A DNA stretch of 64,000 nucleotides, taken from the NCBI GenBank assembly GCA_019828565.1, contig JAHDYR010000025.1:186001-250000 (forward strand), read 5' to 3'. The notes below the pieces were generated by a model, which was given only the letters and a program-made list of their open reading frames with translations, had not been told where the DNA came from and made no database searches. Both the position numbers and the translations under genes were made by a program. Positions 8,708 through 18,413 of the stretch are shown here, piece by piece. Source of the DNA: Carpediemonas membranifera (lineage: Eukaryota > Fornicata). Position 1 is the first letter of the stretch; each line of letters begins with the position of its first letter.

Positions 8708-10489
8708 GTGTTCTTTTTCACGCAGGCTAAGTACACATTCACTTGCCTGCTTGCGTGCGTCTCTGCATCTGCGCACGCGTTGACCCCACCGAGGACGGTC
8801 AACCTGTTTGACCAGGAGGTCCTCAAGCAGATCGTCAGCATTGCCAAGGGAAGAGAGTGCAAGGCAAAGGCAGCGGATCGGTGCAGGTGGATTGGCGACC
8901 TGGCGATGTGGAGGGACCCTGACATAACCCCACTCGTCCGGGACTTCAAGGAAGCCTACGTTGGAATTGCAGCGCCATTTCAGAGCTGGTTGGGCGAGTA
9001 CTCCACAGCCACCCGGTCTGGCTCTCGCGCGCGTCACCCGGGTACCTGACCCGTCTTCGTGCTGGATTAGACCGGGTGCGTTCGCTCCTCCATGATCGGC
9101 CGGGTGTTCGACAGGATTTTCTCGACACCCAAGGCGAGCTCGACACTGAGGTTGCCGCCATAGCCGCCGATCATGGCAGGTATCATCCTCAAATGCATGC
9201 ATCGCCCGAGGGGCAACGGGTGGGTCGCACTGGTACCGTGGCCGAGGCCCTCGTCGGCGTGCTGTCGTGCGTCACGCGCATGAGTGCTGCAGTGACCAAG
9301 CTGGTCACACTCACTCGTGCCGTGAACCTCGAGCTCAGTCAGGCCCTGCCAGAGCCGAAGCTCGTCCCGTTCGTGCCGATGGCACCGGTCAGGCCTGGGT
9401 TCATGACCATCGAGCGCGGAGTGACAGTGCTCACCCCAGCCATGAAGCTGTGCCCGCGAGCACGTGAATTGGTCAGCAACTAAGAATTTGACCGACGAGC
9501 AGGTTGATAGATACGAGCGTGATCACGGCGACATCACCAAACTCCGCAGAGTGCTCTCTGTGAAGACAGACGGGTCTCTGTTGCTGTGACGGTTTGGGTG
9601 GGTCGCGAGAAATACAGTGGCGGTCGGGTGGCTGACCGGCCCACGTACAAAAAGGGTAGCAGCAACAAGCGGGCTCGGCTCGGTCAGGATGACGCCGAGG
9701 CTACTCCTGCCCCGGACATTCAAGCTCTCATGGGCTTCGACCCTGGTGCTCGGTCGCTGGGCGGCTACACGATCCGCCGCCCAGACGGGCAGAGTGTATC
9801 TGGCGTACTCGCTAAGTGTGGCTACACTGCCACCCCCTCTTTCCGCGTGAATATGAGCGCAGCATCGTTCAAAACGACAAGTCTAGAGGCTCTCAAACAG
9901 TCGATTAGGTTTGTCCATGAGAACATCGTTCAGATCATCAACGAGGGGACGAGAAAAGTGTTTCCGCCGTGCGACTTTTGCCAATCACTGTCTGCGCCAG
10001 AAGCACTTCGCCCGGGCTGGACGTCAACTCATGGATGATCTCGGCGGGCGCCCCTCGGAGCCCATTCACCTCGAAGTCGCGTATGGGGCTGCACTGTTCG
10101 GTTCTGCCGGCACTCCCTCCTGTGCTCCGTACCGCCACTTTGCTCGAGCACTTCCTGGCATAATGCTCCGGCACAACGTCGTCGTGACTGTCACGATGGT
10201 CTCCGAATTCCGCACTTCCATCGTGTGCCCATACTGCAAAGCACACTTCAGACGTGTGGTGCACACACACCGCACCATGCTCTGCCAGAATCCCGCGTGC
10301 GAGGGAGCTCCATGGCGCGTTGAACGGCTACGTCGGCATCCCGAGCAGAGAGACATACTTCTCAATCTCTCTCACCGAGATAAGAGCGCCAGCGAGAACA
10401 TCCATTGGTGCACCTTCGATGCAACTTCAGATCAGATAGAGCAATCTCCTTTCCACTCCCAGAGAGGTGCTCTTCCTCGCTATCATTAA
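8708..10489 (+). pseudogene. Broken Fanzor/TnpB-like RNA-guided nuclease gene
   Basis: Coding pieces lie in alternating frames: about 8708-9000 (frame 2), 9001-9480 (frame 1), 9485-9586 (frame 2), 9590-9960 (frame 1) and 9965-10489 (frame 2). They read in order like one TnpB/Fanzor protein. The fourth piece has MGFDPGARSLGGYTI, the RuvC-I motif with its catalytic Asp. The fifth has IHLEVAYGAALFG, where Fanzors carry an AYGxxxF-like segment, then EFRTSIVCPYC and MLCQNPAC (two zinc-binding Cys pairs) and EQRDILLNL, equivalent to RuvC-III with its Asp. At least four frame changes and internal stops (TAA 9481, TGA 9587) separate the pieces. Introns could explain some of them, but I found no consistent GT-AG set, so decay of a mobile gene is the simpler reading. 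Function is presumably lost. Confidence 0.7.
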
Positions 10490-10692
10490 CTTGCGAAGTT
10501 GAGCAAGCACGCGCTGCAGCGCGCGTGATATGCTGCGCACGGTTGATAGAGTATGATGAACCACACTGCGATCCTGATGCTGCTTGGATCACTGTGTGTT
10601 TTGGACTCAACAATTCTACTCGGCCGTTGACTACTAAGCACCCCACCCTACCCGCGCCTTACCCTTTACGTGAGTTGGCTCATAAATGGATG
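10490..10692. other. 3' flank of the Fanzor-like ruin, with a GC-rich hairpin
   Basis: Contains a near-perfect inverted repeat at 10508-10527 (CACGCGCTG paired with CAGCGCGCGTG). It lies about 20 bases after the last coding piece of the Fanzor-like gene. In TnpB and Fanzor loci the guide RNA scaffold and the element end lie at this place, so the hairpin could be a remnant of that RNA. No coding signal is seen. Confidence 0.35.
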
Positions 10693-10711
10693 ATTCTAAT
10701 CCTGCGGGCAC
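10693..10711 (+). promoter_or_regulatory. 5' element of the TMEM120 gene
   Basis: TCTAATCCTGCGGGCAC variant, ending 12 bases before the ATG at 10724. It is the same element as at 8243 and 62841, with one C/G doublet missing. Confidence 0.5.
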
Positions 10712-10723
10712 AATTCAGTGATA

Positions 10724-11737
10724 ATGAGCGACGACGGCGCTGCGGCAATCGAGAGTCTTCAGACAACTCATGCCGAACTAATAACCAAATTCAAGTCATA
10801 CGTGGAGCAGGAGAAGCAACTGACCTCGGCACGTGGGGCGTTGGAGAAGGAAGCAAAGAGCTTTTCGAAAATCCATCGTGAAGTGGTTAAAATGGCCAAG
10901 ACAATGACACCCGAGGAGCAAGACAAGCTCTCAGACATGGCGCGCACAGTGAAGCCCATTCGTGGCCGCATGCCCGTCCGCGGCGGTTTCCCGCTCAGCC
11001 CCATCATCGGATCCGTCAACGTCCGCCTCTCTCCATCTGAGCGTATCGCATTCAAGCAGGCATATGAGCAGTGGAAGTTCAAGGCCGCAATGTTCCTCAT
11101 CGCGGCTCTGCTCGTCACACTTGTCGTTCCTGTGCTCGACATTCTCTCGACGACGCTGCTCTTCGCCTTTTACATCATTATCACTCTCCGCGAGTCTATA
11201 CTCACCCGCAACGGGTCTCGTATCCGATTCTGGTGGCGTGCGCACCACTACCTGTCGTCCTTTGCGGCCTTCATCCTCGTCACCTGGTGCTCCGTAGACT
11301 GCGCGGTCTGGCGCGACATTCGCTGCCCCGTGCTGTCGTTCATGATCTACGTCTTCATCGTCCAGATCCTGCAGACCCGGTACCAGTTATCGCGGTTGTA
11401 TACCCTCACCGCCCTCGACCGGGCGCATGTCATGGACACCACGAACGCAGAGACCATCCAGTACCGCCGGGGTGTCTCCATGCCCATCCTCCTGCCCTTC
11501 CTGTGGATCGCACACGGCTGGCAGTTCCTCATCGGATACCGGTGCGCCATCGCCTGGGGCAGCAGGATGCTGCTGGCCTTCAATGACCCGTACGTCTCTG
11601 CCCCCCAGTGGCAGGGCGTCATTATCGCTGGGTCATTCATGCTGCTAGCGATCGGCAACATCTACACGACGCTGCACACCGTCGTTCGTAGGGTGAAGAG
11701 CGTCGTCCGGCAGAGGCGCGAGAGGAAGGCGGAGTAG
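10724..11737 (+). CDS. TMEM120: TMEM120/TMPIT family membrane protein
   Basis: 337 residues from ATG 10724. Residues 5-75 form an N-terminal coiled coil. About six hydrophobic helices follow from residue 120 on. Family hallmarks are RNGSRIRFWWRAHHYLSSF (NGSRI..WW..HHY), QILQTRYQLSRLYTLTALDR, and a MPILLPFLWIAHGWQFLIG segment. TMEM120A/B (TACAN) proteins are dimers at the nuclear envelope and ER. They resemble fatty-acid elongases in fold and bind coenzyme A, and a mechanosensitive channel role has been debated. All the family landmarks are kept in order, so the call is firm although the biochemical role is unsettled. The gene starts MSDDG, like 2852 and 12985. Confidence 0.88.
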   Translation: MSDDGAAAIESLQTTHAELITKFKSYVEQEKQLTSARGALEKEAKSFSKIHREVVKMAKTMTPEEQDKLSDMARTVKPIRGRMPVRGGFPLSPIIGSVNVRLSPSERIAFKQAYEQWKFKAAMFLIAALLVTLVVPVLDILSTTLLFAFYIIITLRESILTRNGSRIRFWWRAHHYLSSFAAFILVTWCSVDCAVWRDIRCPVLSFMIYVFIVQILQTRYQLSRLYTLTALDRAHVMDTTNAETIQYRRGVSMPILLPFLWIAHGWQFLIGYRCAIAWGSRMLLAFNDPYVSAPQWQGVIIAGSFMLLAIGNIYTTLHTVVRRVKSVVRQRRERKAE

Positions 11738-11881
11738 GATATGATGATGATGCTTATAAACCTGTATATATGGTAGTACTGGTGCTATGGGCTATCGAGG
11801 GGTTGTCGCCCAGATCGGGGATTTTGTCAGCTTTGACACAAGAACGACAGAGCCAGCCGTCCAGCTGATTCAGCAGCACTA

Positions 11882-12856
11882 ATGGGACATACAGCAGAAA
11901 AATGGACATCATACGCGGATACGCGCACAGGAATCAACCCCTTCCTTCACGACATGAGCCAGAAGCCCCGGAATGCGTTGGACAAGATGATTCAGTACTC
12001 TCTGATGCTCTCGATCCTACCCGCTCGCCTCATGGTTCGCTGGTCGTTCTTCATGTACAAGAAGCAGAGCACGTTCTTCTCGAAGCTTCTCCCCGCACGT
12101 GCTTCCCGCCCCATCCTCTGGGCGCTGCACACGCTCGTCCTCCGGGTCTATCTCGCCCTATTCGGCTTCTACTACATCGATGCCCGCAGTGTGGGTAAGC
12201 CCAAAGCCTCCATCGTCGACCGGATTGCCCCCGACGTCGAGCCTGGCGACCTCATCATCGCCAACCGGATCTCGTGGACCCAGATCCTCTATCTGACCTT
12301 CCGGTTCAACCCCATCTACGCATTTCCCGCTACGGACTACACTGAGGTGCCGGCCACTGTCCCCGTGAAGGCTGTGGACTTCTCGGAGGCCGTGAAGCTG
12401 ATGTCAAACAACAGTCCGATCGAAACGAAGCACTGCAAGCCACTGTCCGACGTGATTTACCAGTCCAGACAAAAGGGCCGGTGCGTCGTGTTGTTCCCAG
12501 AGGGCTGCTCCACCAACGGCAAGGGCCTGCTGAAGTTCTTGCCCGTCCTCGACTCGAACATCACCGCCGTGACCCCTAAGCGCGTCCTCACGATGGCCTT
12601 CAAGATCAAGGACACCAAGGGTCTCGCATGGATCAACACAGGCTTCGAAAAACGCAGCCTGGGTGACCGCATGACGGCTGAGTCAGTCGCCGTGCAGTCT
12701 ATGACAGTCAAGGCGATCGAGACCCTTCCCGTGCTTACTGTCGACGGGCAGTGGTGGGCCGACACCCGGAAGGTCCTTGCCCAAAGCATCCAGGTGCCCT
12801 GCATGGATTTGACCGTTCTTGACCGGAAGGAATTTTTCAAGGCTTACCACAGTTAA
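11882..12856 (+). CDS. PlsC-like acyltransferase (LOA1/VPS66-like) with altered HX4D motif
   Basis: 324 residues. A hydrophobic segment around 75-100 precedes an LPLAT-type domain. The second conserved block VVLFPEGCSTNGKGLLKF (about 203-220) matches the FPEGxxTNG motif of glycerophosphate acyltransferases. The first block, where NHxSxxD should carry the catalytic His and Asp, reads N128-R-I-S-W-T-Q134, so His is replaced by Arg129 and Asp by Gln134. If this alignment is right, the enzyme has lost the usual charge relay and may be inactive or use another mechanism. The closest family by layout is the fungal LOA1/VPS66 group. A TGTAAATA element follows the stop. Confidence 0.75.
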   Translation: MGHTAEKWTSYADTRTGINPFLHDMSQKPRNALDKMIQYSLMLSILPARLMVRWSFFMYKKQSTFFSKLLPARASRPILWALHTLVLRVYLALFGFYYIDARSVGKPKASIVDRIAPDVEPGDLIIANRISWTQILYLTFRFNPIYAFPATDYTEVPATVPVKAVDFSEAVKLMSNNSPIETKHCKPLSDVIYQSRQKGRCVVLFPEGCSTNGKGLLKFLPVLDSNITAVTPKRVLTMAFKIKDTKGLAWINTGFEKRSLGDRMTAESVAVQSMTVKAIETLPVLTVDGQWWADTRKVLAQSIQVPCMDLTVLDRKEFFKAYHS

Positions 12857-12984
12857 GCAAGAAGCCATTGGTGTAAATACGAGAGTGTCTAGGGTAGCAT
12901 GGGCTCGGCTGACTTGAGAGGGCCTCAAATATTCGAGATTCGAGATCGCAAAGTCCAGAATTGGAGACAGAGTTGTCAGTTCGA

Positions 12985-14151
12985 ATGAGCGATGATGGGG
13001 ATGACACCCGCTCGTCTTACAGTAGCAGTGGACGTGCAATGGCTGATGCCACCGGCATGGGCGAAAATAGCGATCCGTACGCGAATCATTTCCGCTCCAC
13101 ACCTTATGATCGAAGTAGGACGCCAAGCGAGCACTCGCAGGCATCATCAGCACCGCCACCACATCTTAGGCACTATCCATACCTCTCAGAGTTCCCACAA
13201 CCGACACGGCCCGGCGGCATGGCACTGCCCGTTTGGGAGGACCGGCAACCATCCAACATTTCCACGATAACCCCGCCGCCACAGGACATCGACGACGGAA
13301 GAGAAACCGAGAGGATGGGCCTGACCAAGGGCGACCTCCCCGCGGAGTTGAAGCTCATGATTGGCCGCGGCGAGGAGCTAACAAAAGCTCGGGCTCTGGA
13401 GAGGATGGGCGTCCTCACCGCGTTATTCACCCTCCTGCAGGGGCTCACGTCGGCGTACATCCTTGCGTGGACGTTCATATTCGCTGACATCCCGTTGAGC
13501 TGGCTCAGCGCCATTGCGGGCATCATCATTTCACTCATATTTGGCCTCATCGGCGGGATCCCCATTGCCATAGTTACGGTGCTCGGCCTCGTGATCAAGC
13601 ACACCTGGGGCCTGCCCCGCGTCGTCCTCGTGACGGCGCTCTACCTCCTCTACGGCTGGTTTCCCTCGGCCGTGTTCGCATTCCTCGCGGTAGGGGTCGT
13701 TGCGTTGATTGGGGGGCCGTGGGATCCGAGGGCAGTCTTCATCGTGGCCTCGCTGACCCACGGCATCTCCTGGGTGGTCGTGTCAGTCGTCTCGCTAGCC
13801 AGCTGGTTCATTCGAAACAGGTTGTTCGCCGCAAACCCAGTGCTCGCTGCGAAGGCGAGGGGGAGTGTTGGCCTCGTCGTAGCCATCTTCGCCATGTCGA
13901 TGATTGGGATGACCCTATCGACGATGGGGACGCTCCTGCTGACCAACGTATTCCTCATTGCCCTGTCCCTTCTCGGGGCGGGCGGGGTCGTGGTGACGAG
14001 GATGGCAACGCCCGTTGTTGTGGCGATCACGTTCATCGGGATATGTGCAGCGTTCTCAATACTGAGCGCTGTCCAGTTCACTCGGAGCCGGCGGAGGCGG
14101 CTCGTGGAGCAGGCGACGCGGGCACAGATCCAGTCGATGGACCTCATTTGA
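12985..14151 (+). CDS. Unknown multi-pass membrane protein
   Basis: 389 residues from ATG 12985. The first 140 residues are Ser/Pro/Asp-rich and probably cytosolic and disordered. From about residue 150 there are about eight hydrophobic helices (for example ALFTLLQGLTSAYILAWTFI, LSAIAGIIISLIFGLIGGIP, VVVAITFIGICAAFSILSAV), then a basic tail RSRRRRLVEQATRAQIQSMD. No transporter signature is recognised. It starts MSDDG, as do 2852 and 10724. Likely an endomembrane or plasma-membrane protein of unknown role. Confidence 0.65.
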   Translation: MSDDGDDTRSSYSSSGRAMADATGMGENSDPYANHFRSTPYDRSRTPSEHSQASSAPPPHLRHYPYLSEFPQPTRPGGMALPVWEDRQPSNISTITPPPQDIDDGRETERMGLTKGDLPAELKLMIGRGEELTKARALERMGVLTALFTLLQGLTSAYILAWTFIFADIPLSWLSAIAGIIISLIFGLIGGIPIAIVTVLGLVIKHTWGLPRVVLVTALYLLYGWFPSAVFAFLAVGVVALIGGPWDPRAVFIVASLTHGISWVVVSVVSLASWFIRNRLFAANPVLAAKARGSVGLVVAIFAMSMIGMTLSTMGTLLLTNVFLIALSLLGAGGVVVTRMATPVVVAITFIGICAAFSILSAVQFTRSRRRRLVEQATRAQIQSMDLI

Positions 14152-14491
14152 ATAGAATAGGCCGACACACCTGCCTATCAGTATTAGTATTAAACAACGC
14201 AGCTGGCGGTCTGGTGGAGGGAGCAGGCGCCGTCTGATGGCGGGTTGTGTAGTCTTACTGAAGTATCATAGAGTGCACTCATCCACCGTCTGCCTTACCT
14301 TACCGTCCAGCTCTGTGGAAGTGCTTTTGACGCAAGATGTGGTTCGTCAGGCGCACTCTGCGGAAGCTCTTGACCATCCCAGCCAAGTCTAGTCTTGCCC
14401 ACGTCGCAGGATAAGACACGAGAATCCGCGAGTCCCTACAGGATGCAGGACAACACTACGAGGTTCACGCATAATCACAAGGACAACTTCT
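14152..14491. other. Intergenic region
   Basis: 340 bases between the membrane protein and PAF1. A possible 3' signal (AGTATTAAAC) lies about 40 bases after the first stop. Nothing else is recognised. A short plus-strand frame (14395-14634) overlaps the PAF1 start and is taken as a shadow. Confidence 0.5.
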
Positions 14492-15532
14492 ATGTTGATA
14501 TATCACTCCAGTGCAGCATCCCATCCAGTATGTCGTATTTGGCAAAGTTATTCAGTTCCATTCCCTCCAAAGCTTTTCAAGGACGCAGTAATAGACACAA
14601 AGTCATATCTCCTCCCTACAGTAGGAACACTTGAAAGCCGCATTGTTGATCCTCTGATTTGCCCGACGAATTGGGGTATTTCGGCCGAGGAGGCGTCCAT
14701 CCCTGAGGACCAGCCCAACGAGGACGGCACGTACTTCATAGACGCTAGAGACGCAGAGCTGCTCGTATACACCGAGGCAGTGCTGTCGAAATGCGCCCCG
14801 AAGAAGACCAAGTGGTTCTCGAAGCTCGAGCACGCCCGCCACCGCGAGCAGCACGAGCAGCGCATTAGCGTTTCCCAGCGCAAGGTCGAGAGGACCAAGG
14901 CATATGTTCCACATGACAAGGATTCCCGTCGGGAGGCTATTGAGGCTTCGTTCGACGTCGTCATGAGGGATCGGGACACCACCGCCCACCGCAGGTCCGC
15001 CGCAGAGAAACGGGCCGCGGATATGCTTGAGAGACACTATCCCAAGCAGAAGGACTTCTTCGACGGCGCCAAGATCACGGTCGAGCCCTTCCTGCCGGCC
15101 CTGACGCCCGGCCTTGACACCCAGCTGCCGGAAAACCCTATGATCTGGGACACCGCACTCGTGACGATGCCCGCAGACATCCAGCCGACGCCAGGCAGCT
15201 TCATCGTCGGTTTGGACAACGACGAGTGCGTCGTCCTCAACCGGACGAAGGAGGGCTACGCAGCCGCCGGCCGCACGGGCTTCAAGAGCCGCCCTGCCAC
15301 GGACCCGGTCATCTTCTGGGAGGACACCGTCAACGGGCTGCCCGTTGTCCGGTACGTCGCCCGGGCTCCGAACATGGACATGCAGCGTCTGCCCGTGACC
15401 GGGGCGACTCTCGCCACACGGTTCGAGGTCGTCGGGCGGGACCTGACCGAGGAGGAGCAGGCGCAGATCAAGCAGAACGCGGACATCATCGGGGAGCGGG
15501 GCCACGCGGTGGGGGTCAGTCAGGACCTGTAG
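14492..15532 (+). CDS. PAF1: PAF1, core subunit of the Paf1 transcription elongation complex
   Basis: 346 residues. The N-terminus HPVCRIWQSYSVPFPPKLF corresponds to the VCR...LPDIPFDPK block of Paf1 proteins and supports the start at 14492. In the middle, REAIEASFDVV, then HYPKQ...TVEPFLPALTPG and IWDTALVTMPAD follow the conserved order AIE.TF...HYxKPxVTPVEVLPVLPD...W..... of the family. It is shorter than human PAF1 and lacks the long acidic/Ser-rich tail. In other eukaryotes it scaffolds CTR9, LEO1 and CDC73 on RNA polymerase II and is needed for H2B ubiquitination and H3K4/K36 methylation. A TGTAAATA element follows the stop. Confidence 0.8.
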   Translation: MLIYHSSAASHPVCRIWQSYSVPFPPKLFKDAVIDTKSYLLPTVGTLESRIVDPLICPTNWGISAEEASIPEDQPNEDGTYFIDARDAELLVYTEAVLSKCAPKKTKWFSKLEHARHREQHEQRISVSQRKVERTKAYVPHDKDSRREAIEASFDVVMRDRDTTAHRRSAAEKRAADMLERHYPKQKDFFDGAKITVEPFLPALTPGLDTQLPENPMIWDTALVTMPADIQPTPGSFIVGLDNDECVVLNRTKEGYAAAGRTGFKSRPATDPVIFWEDTVNGLPVVRYVARAPNMDMQRLPVTGATLATRFEVVGRDLTEEEQAQIKQNADIIGERGHAVGVSQDL

Positions 15533-15604
15533 ACGCACGGCCGCTGGGTGTAAATATCGGGCCATGGGCTGGGGTGGGACATTGGTGCGGAGGGTCATCA
15601 GACG

Positions 15605-17506
15605 ATGGCACTGATGGACGAGAAGCTGCTGAACCCTCAGGCGGAGAAGGTGAAGCAGGAGCTGCTCGCCGAGGAAGAATCTCTCATAGATGTGTTCGTA
15701 GAGCAGCAAGAAACCGCGGAGAGTGTTGTCGTTGAGCTCCGCGAATGCGATGAGGTCCTAGACAAAATGGAGAAGTCCTTCGGCTCTTTCCAGCAGAGTA
15801 TCACGGCCCTATACCGCGACATTCGCCACCTGCAGGACGAATCCTCTCTTCTCCGCGTCCAGCTGTCGAATCGACAAGCCGTGGCCGGCGAGATCGCTGA
15901 GTATGTCTCCAAGTGCGAGCTCAGCACGGGCACTATCAAGCTCCTGCTCGAGGGAAGCATCAACAGACAGTACCACGAGGCGCTGGGCGAGCTGTCCGAC
16001 CGCCTCACGTTCCTTTCCTCCCTCGACGCCGTCCGAGCCCACCCCGGCGCCCTCAAAGCGTACAGCGACCAGATCGACGTGCTCTCCATAGCTGTAGCAA
16101 AGCGCCTGCAATCCTTCCTGAGTCGGCTGATCGTCTCCCTTCGCAGGGCTGAGGGCCGTGCGGACCGGGGCACCGACATCGCCCCGCATGCCCCGGTCCT
16201 CTCGTTTCTGCACCTCCATTGCGCCCCAGTGGCGACGCTGATCACCTCACTGTACGAGGACGTCATGTCCAAGGTCTACCTCTCATCGTTCACGTCATAC
16301 CTCAAGAGCATCAACCCGGACGCCGACCCCGTCGGTCTCATCGGCGACACGGGCACCATCTGGAAGCGGGGGCGGGTGGGGCTCTCTAACATAGCGGAGT
16401 CACTCTCCCTCGACGGCCGGCGCAGCATCCTCACCACGGCCAGCACGCGGGCCTCCATCGCACCCGCCCCGACCCTCACGGTCGAGAGGGCTGCCATCTC
16501 AGTGGTACAGCTGCTGGGCGAGGTCGCGTTGACCGAGTCCGCGTTCGACTGGGACTTCTTCTCCGGCAGGGAACCCGCCATGGCTGGTAAGATCCTCGCC
16601 AAGCCGATTGACGCCGTTGTCGAGACGGTGGGCCGCTGGATGGACAAGACGACGGACGCCGTCGGTCTCATGGCCGCCTTGGTCGCTGTACACGCCGTCC
16701 GGTCCCGCATGGAGCGGCATGGCGTCGGCGTCCTCACATCGGCGATGCAGCGACTCGACATGCTCGGCATCCCGCATTTTATGGCACTTATCGACCGTCA
16801 CATCGCATCGCTGCCAGAGAGGCTCGACGCCGATGGTGGCATCAACCAGGTGACCCACCGCTTCGGCAAGCTTCTGGCCTCGATCCTCGCGGTCAACGTC
16901 GTCTACCCGGAACTCTGCCCCCACGCCCCCAGGAAGCTGAGCGACGCCTTCAACCGCTGTATCATGGCGACGCAGGTGAAGGGCAAGCCCGAGGGCCGCC
17001 TGGCCTTCCTCGCCTCGAGCTACTACCACATCCTCGGGGAGCTGCGGCACGTCGACGGCGGTGACGTCAAGGCCAGCTATGCGAACCAGCTTCGGTCCTG
17101 TGTCGAGGCATACGGGCAGCTGGCGGCCAATGCCTTGTGCCCCGCGGTGTTCTCGTTCGTTGCCTCCGTCGACGCCGTCGTGGGTCACGACGGTTCGTAC
17201 TCTGAGTTCGTCAAGGAGAGCGAGGAGGCGCCCGGCAACATCAGCATCGCCCTTGAGAAGGCGGTGCGGGCTTTCGCCGCGCAGTGGGAGGCCGGTGTCC
17301 AGACGATGGCAACGCAGGTCGCGGGCCAGCTGTGCGGTGGGGCAGAGGGCCTGGCGTTTAAGGCGGCGTTCTCGTCGTTGAACAGGCTCAATGCGAGGCT
17401 GGGGTCGCTCGTACAGGGGTCGCCGCAGAATCTCATCAGGTTGACTGTGCCGGCATCGAAGTTAAGCGCCGCAAAGGATGATATCCTGGCAAAGCGGGGC
17501 TGGTGA
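15605..17506 (+). CDS. VPS52: VPS52, GARP/EARP tethering complex subunit
   Basis: 633 residues. The N-terminus is a coiled coil (residues 10-90). The diagnostic block is LLRVQLSNRQAVAGEIAEYV, then a helix ending IKLLLEGSINRQYHEALGEL, the NRQAV...LV...I..I.E......F...L..L pattern of Vps52. Further on FLHLHCAPVATLITSLYEDV and KVYLSSFTSYLKSI match the region preceding the family's helical C-terminal bundles. GARP tethers endosome-derived vesicles to the trans-Golgi network together with VPS51, VPS53 and VPS54. Length is close to the usual range. Confidence 0.85.
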   Translation: MALMDEKLLNPQAEKVKQELLAEEESLIDVFVEQQETAESVVVELRECDEVLDKMEKSFGSFQQSITALYRDIRHLQDESSLLRVQLSNRQAVAGEIAEYVSKCELSTGTIKLLLEGSINRQYHEALGELSDRLTFLSSLDAVRAHPGALKAYSDQIDVLSIAVAKRLQSFLSRLIVSLRRAEGRADRGTDIAPHAPVLSFLHLHCAPVATLITSLYEDVMSKVYLSSFTSYLKSINPDADPVGLIGDTGTIWKRGRVGLSNIAESLSLDGRRSILTTASTRASIAPAPTLTVERAAISVVQLLGEVALTESAFDWDFFSGREPAMAGKILAKPIDAVVETVGRWMDKTTDAVGLMAALVAVHAVRSRMERHGVGVLTSAMQRLDMLGIPHFMALIDRHIASLPERLDADGGINQVTHRFGKLLASILAVNVVYPELCPHAPRKLSDAFNRCIMATQVKGKPEGRLAFLASSYYHILGELRHVDGGDVKASYANQLRSCVEAYGQLAANALCPAVFSFVASVDAVVGHDGSYSEFVKESEEAPGNISIALEKAVRAFAAQWEAGVQTMATQVAGQLCGGAEGLAFKAAFSSLNRLNARLGSLVQGSPQNLIRLTVPASKLSAAKDDILAKRGW

Positions 17507-17535
17507 GCAGACTGGTAGTTGAATTATTGTCTGAC

Positions 17536-17547
17536 GTTAAACTGCGC
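17536..17547 (+). promoter_or_regulatory. 5' element, GTTAAACTGCGC
   Basis: A variant of TTAAACTGCAC, 44 bases upstream of the ATG at 17592 and about 30 bases after the VPS52 stop. Confidence 0.4.
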
Positions 17548-17591
17548 TTAACTTTGCTTTGTCCGGAGAGCAGGAATTGGAGTTCTGAGTC

Positions 17592-18413
17592 ATGCAGGGG
17601 CGCGTTAGTGCTGGATTAACGAGAAATGTGGCTAAAACGTCTGGAAAGAAGCAGAAGCTTCCCGATGGGCCAAAAGCTATCCGGTTTCACCGTATTCGGA
17701 CTATGAAGAATGAAGCAACGTTCACAGTGATGCAGAAAGACGATATATCCGTTGAGATGCTGATGGAACTGCTCAAGCTTGATCGCCAGCACTGTATTGA
17801 TGTTATTCTGTCCAAATCCGACAACCGGCCCGTTCCGGCCTTCGTCCAGCTCCTGTTCCAGCCCCGCTTCAAGCCACACGACGCCACTGCGCCCATATAC
17901 CCAAGATCCAACGTCTCCGACACCCTCCCCGGGATGTTCTTCCTCGTCACACCCTTTGCACCAGTGTGCACCTTTGTGCTGAACACAACCGACATGCAGA
18001 CCCTGGTGCAGAACCACGCGCTTCAGATTCACCCAGACGTCCCGTTACAGGCCACCAAACGTGTACGGCCAGGCCGTCTGACGACTCTGGTGAGCATACT
18101 CGATGCCTGTGACGTCACGTCGCAGTTTACCCTCGAAACGAAGCCGGTCGACCACCACACTGTCACTCCAGACACCGCCATCACCACATGGGACCTCCGC
18201 ATCCAACTTCTTCAGACCCAGGTCGCCGTCGTCCTGGGGGAGCTGGCCGGCCCATCGATGGAGGCTGTCGGGACTGCCGAGCCGGAGACCCACAGCGGCG
18301 GGCCGGGGTTCCTGGTGACGCTGGGGGCGAGGGGGACGCATGCATTCCTCAACGGGGACGAGATGGCTGAGCTCGTCGGCAAGGGGGCGGTGGCAGCCAT
18401 AAGGTGTCAGTAG
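17592..18413 (+). CDS. Unknown conserved-looking protein
   Basis: 273 residues, intact ORF with a clear ATG just past a 5' element. The N-terminus is basic (KKQKLPDGPKAIRFHRIRTM). The middle looks globular with beta-type patches (GMFFLVTPFAPVCTFVLNTT) and the C-terminus is Gly/Ala-rich. There is no signal peptide or membrane helix. I do not recognise a family. The VPS52 stop is 85 bases upstream and the ARL2-TBCD gene starts 155 bases downstream, with a GTAAATATTT element right after this stop. Confidence 0.65.
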   Translation: MQGRVSAGLTRNVAKTSGKKQKLPDGPKAIRFHRIRTMKNEATFTVMQKDDISVEMLMELLKLDRQHCIDVILSKSDNRPVPAFVQLLFQPRFKPHDATAPIYPRSNVSDTLPGMFFLVTPFAPVCTFVLNTTDMQTLVQNHALQIHPDVPLQATKRVRPGRLTTLVSILDACDVTSQFTLETKPVDHHTVTPDTAITTWDLRIQLLQTQVAVVLGELAGPSMEAVGTAEPETHSGGPGFLVTLGARGTHAFLNGDEMAELVGKGAVAAIRCQ

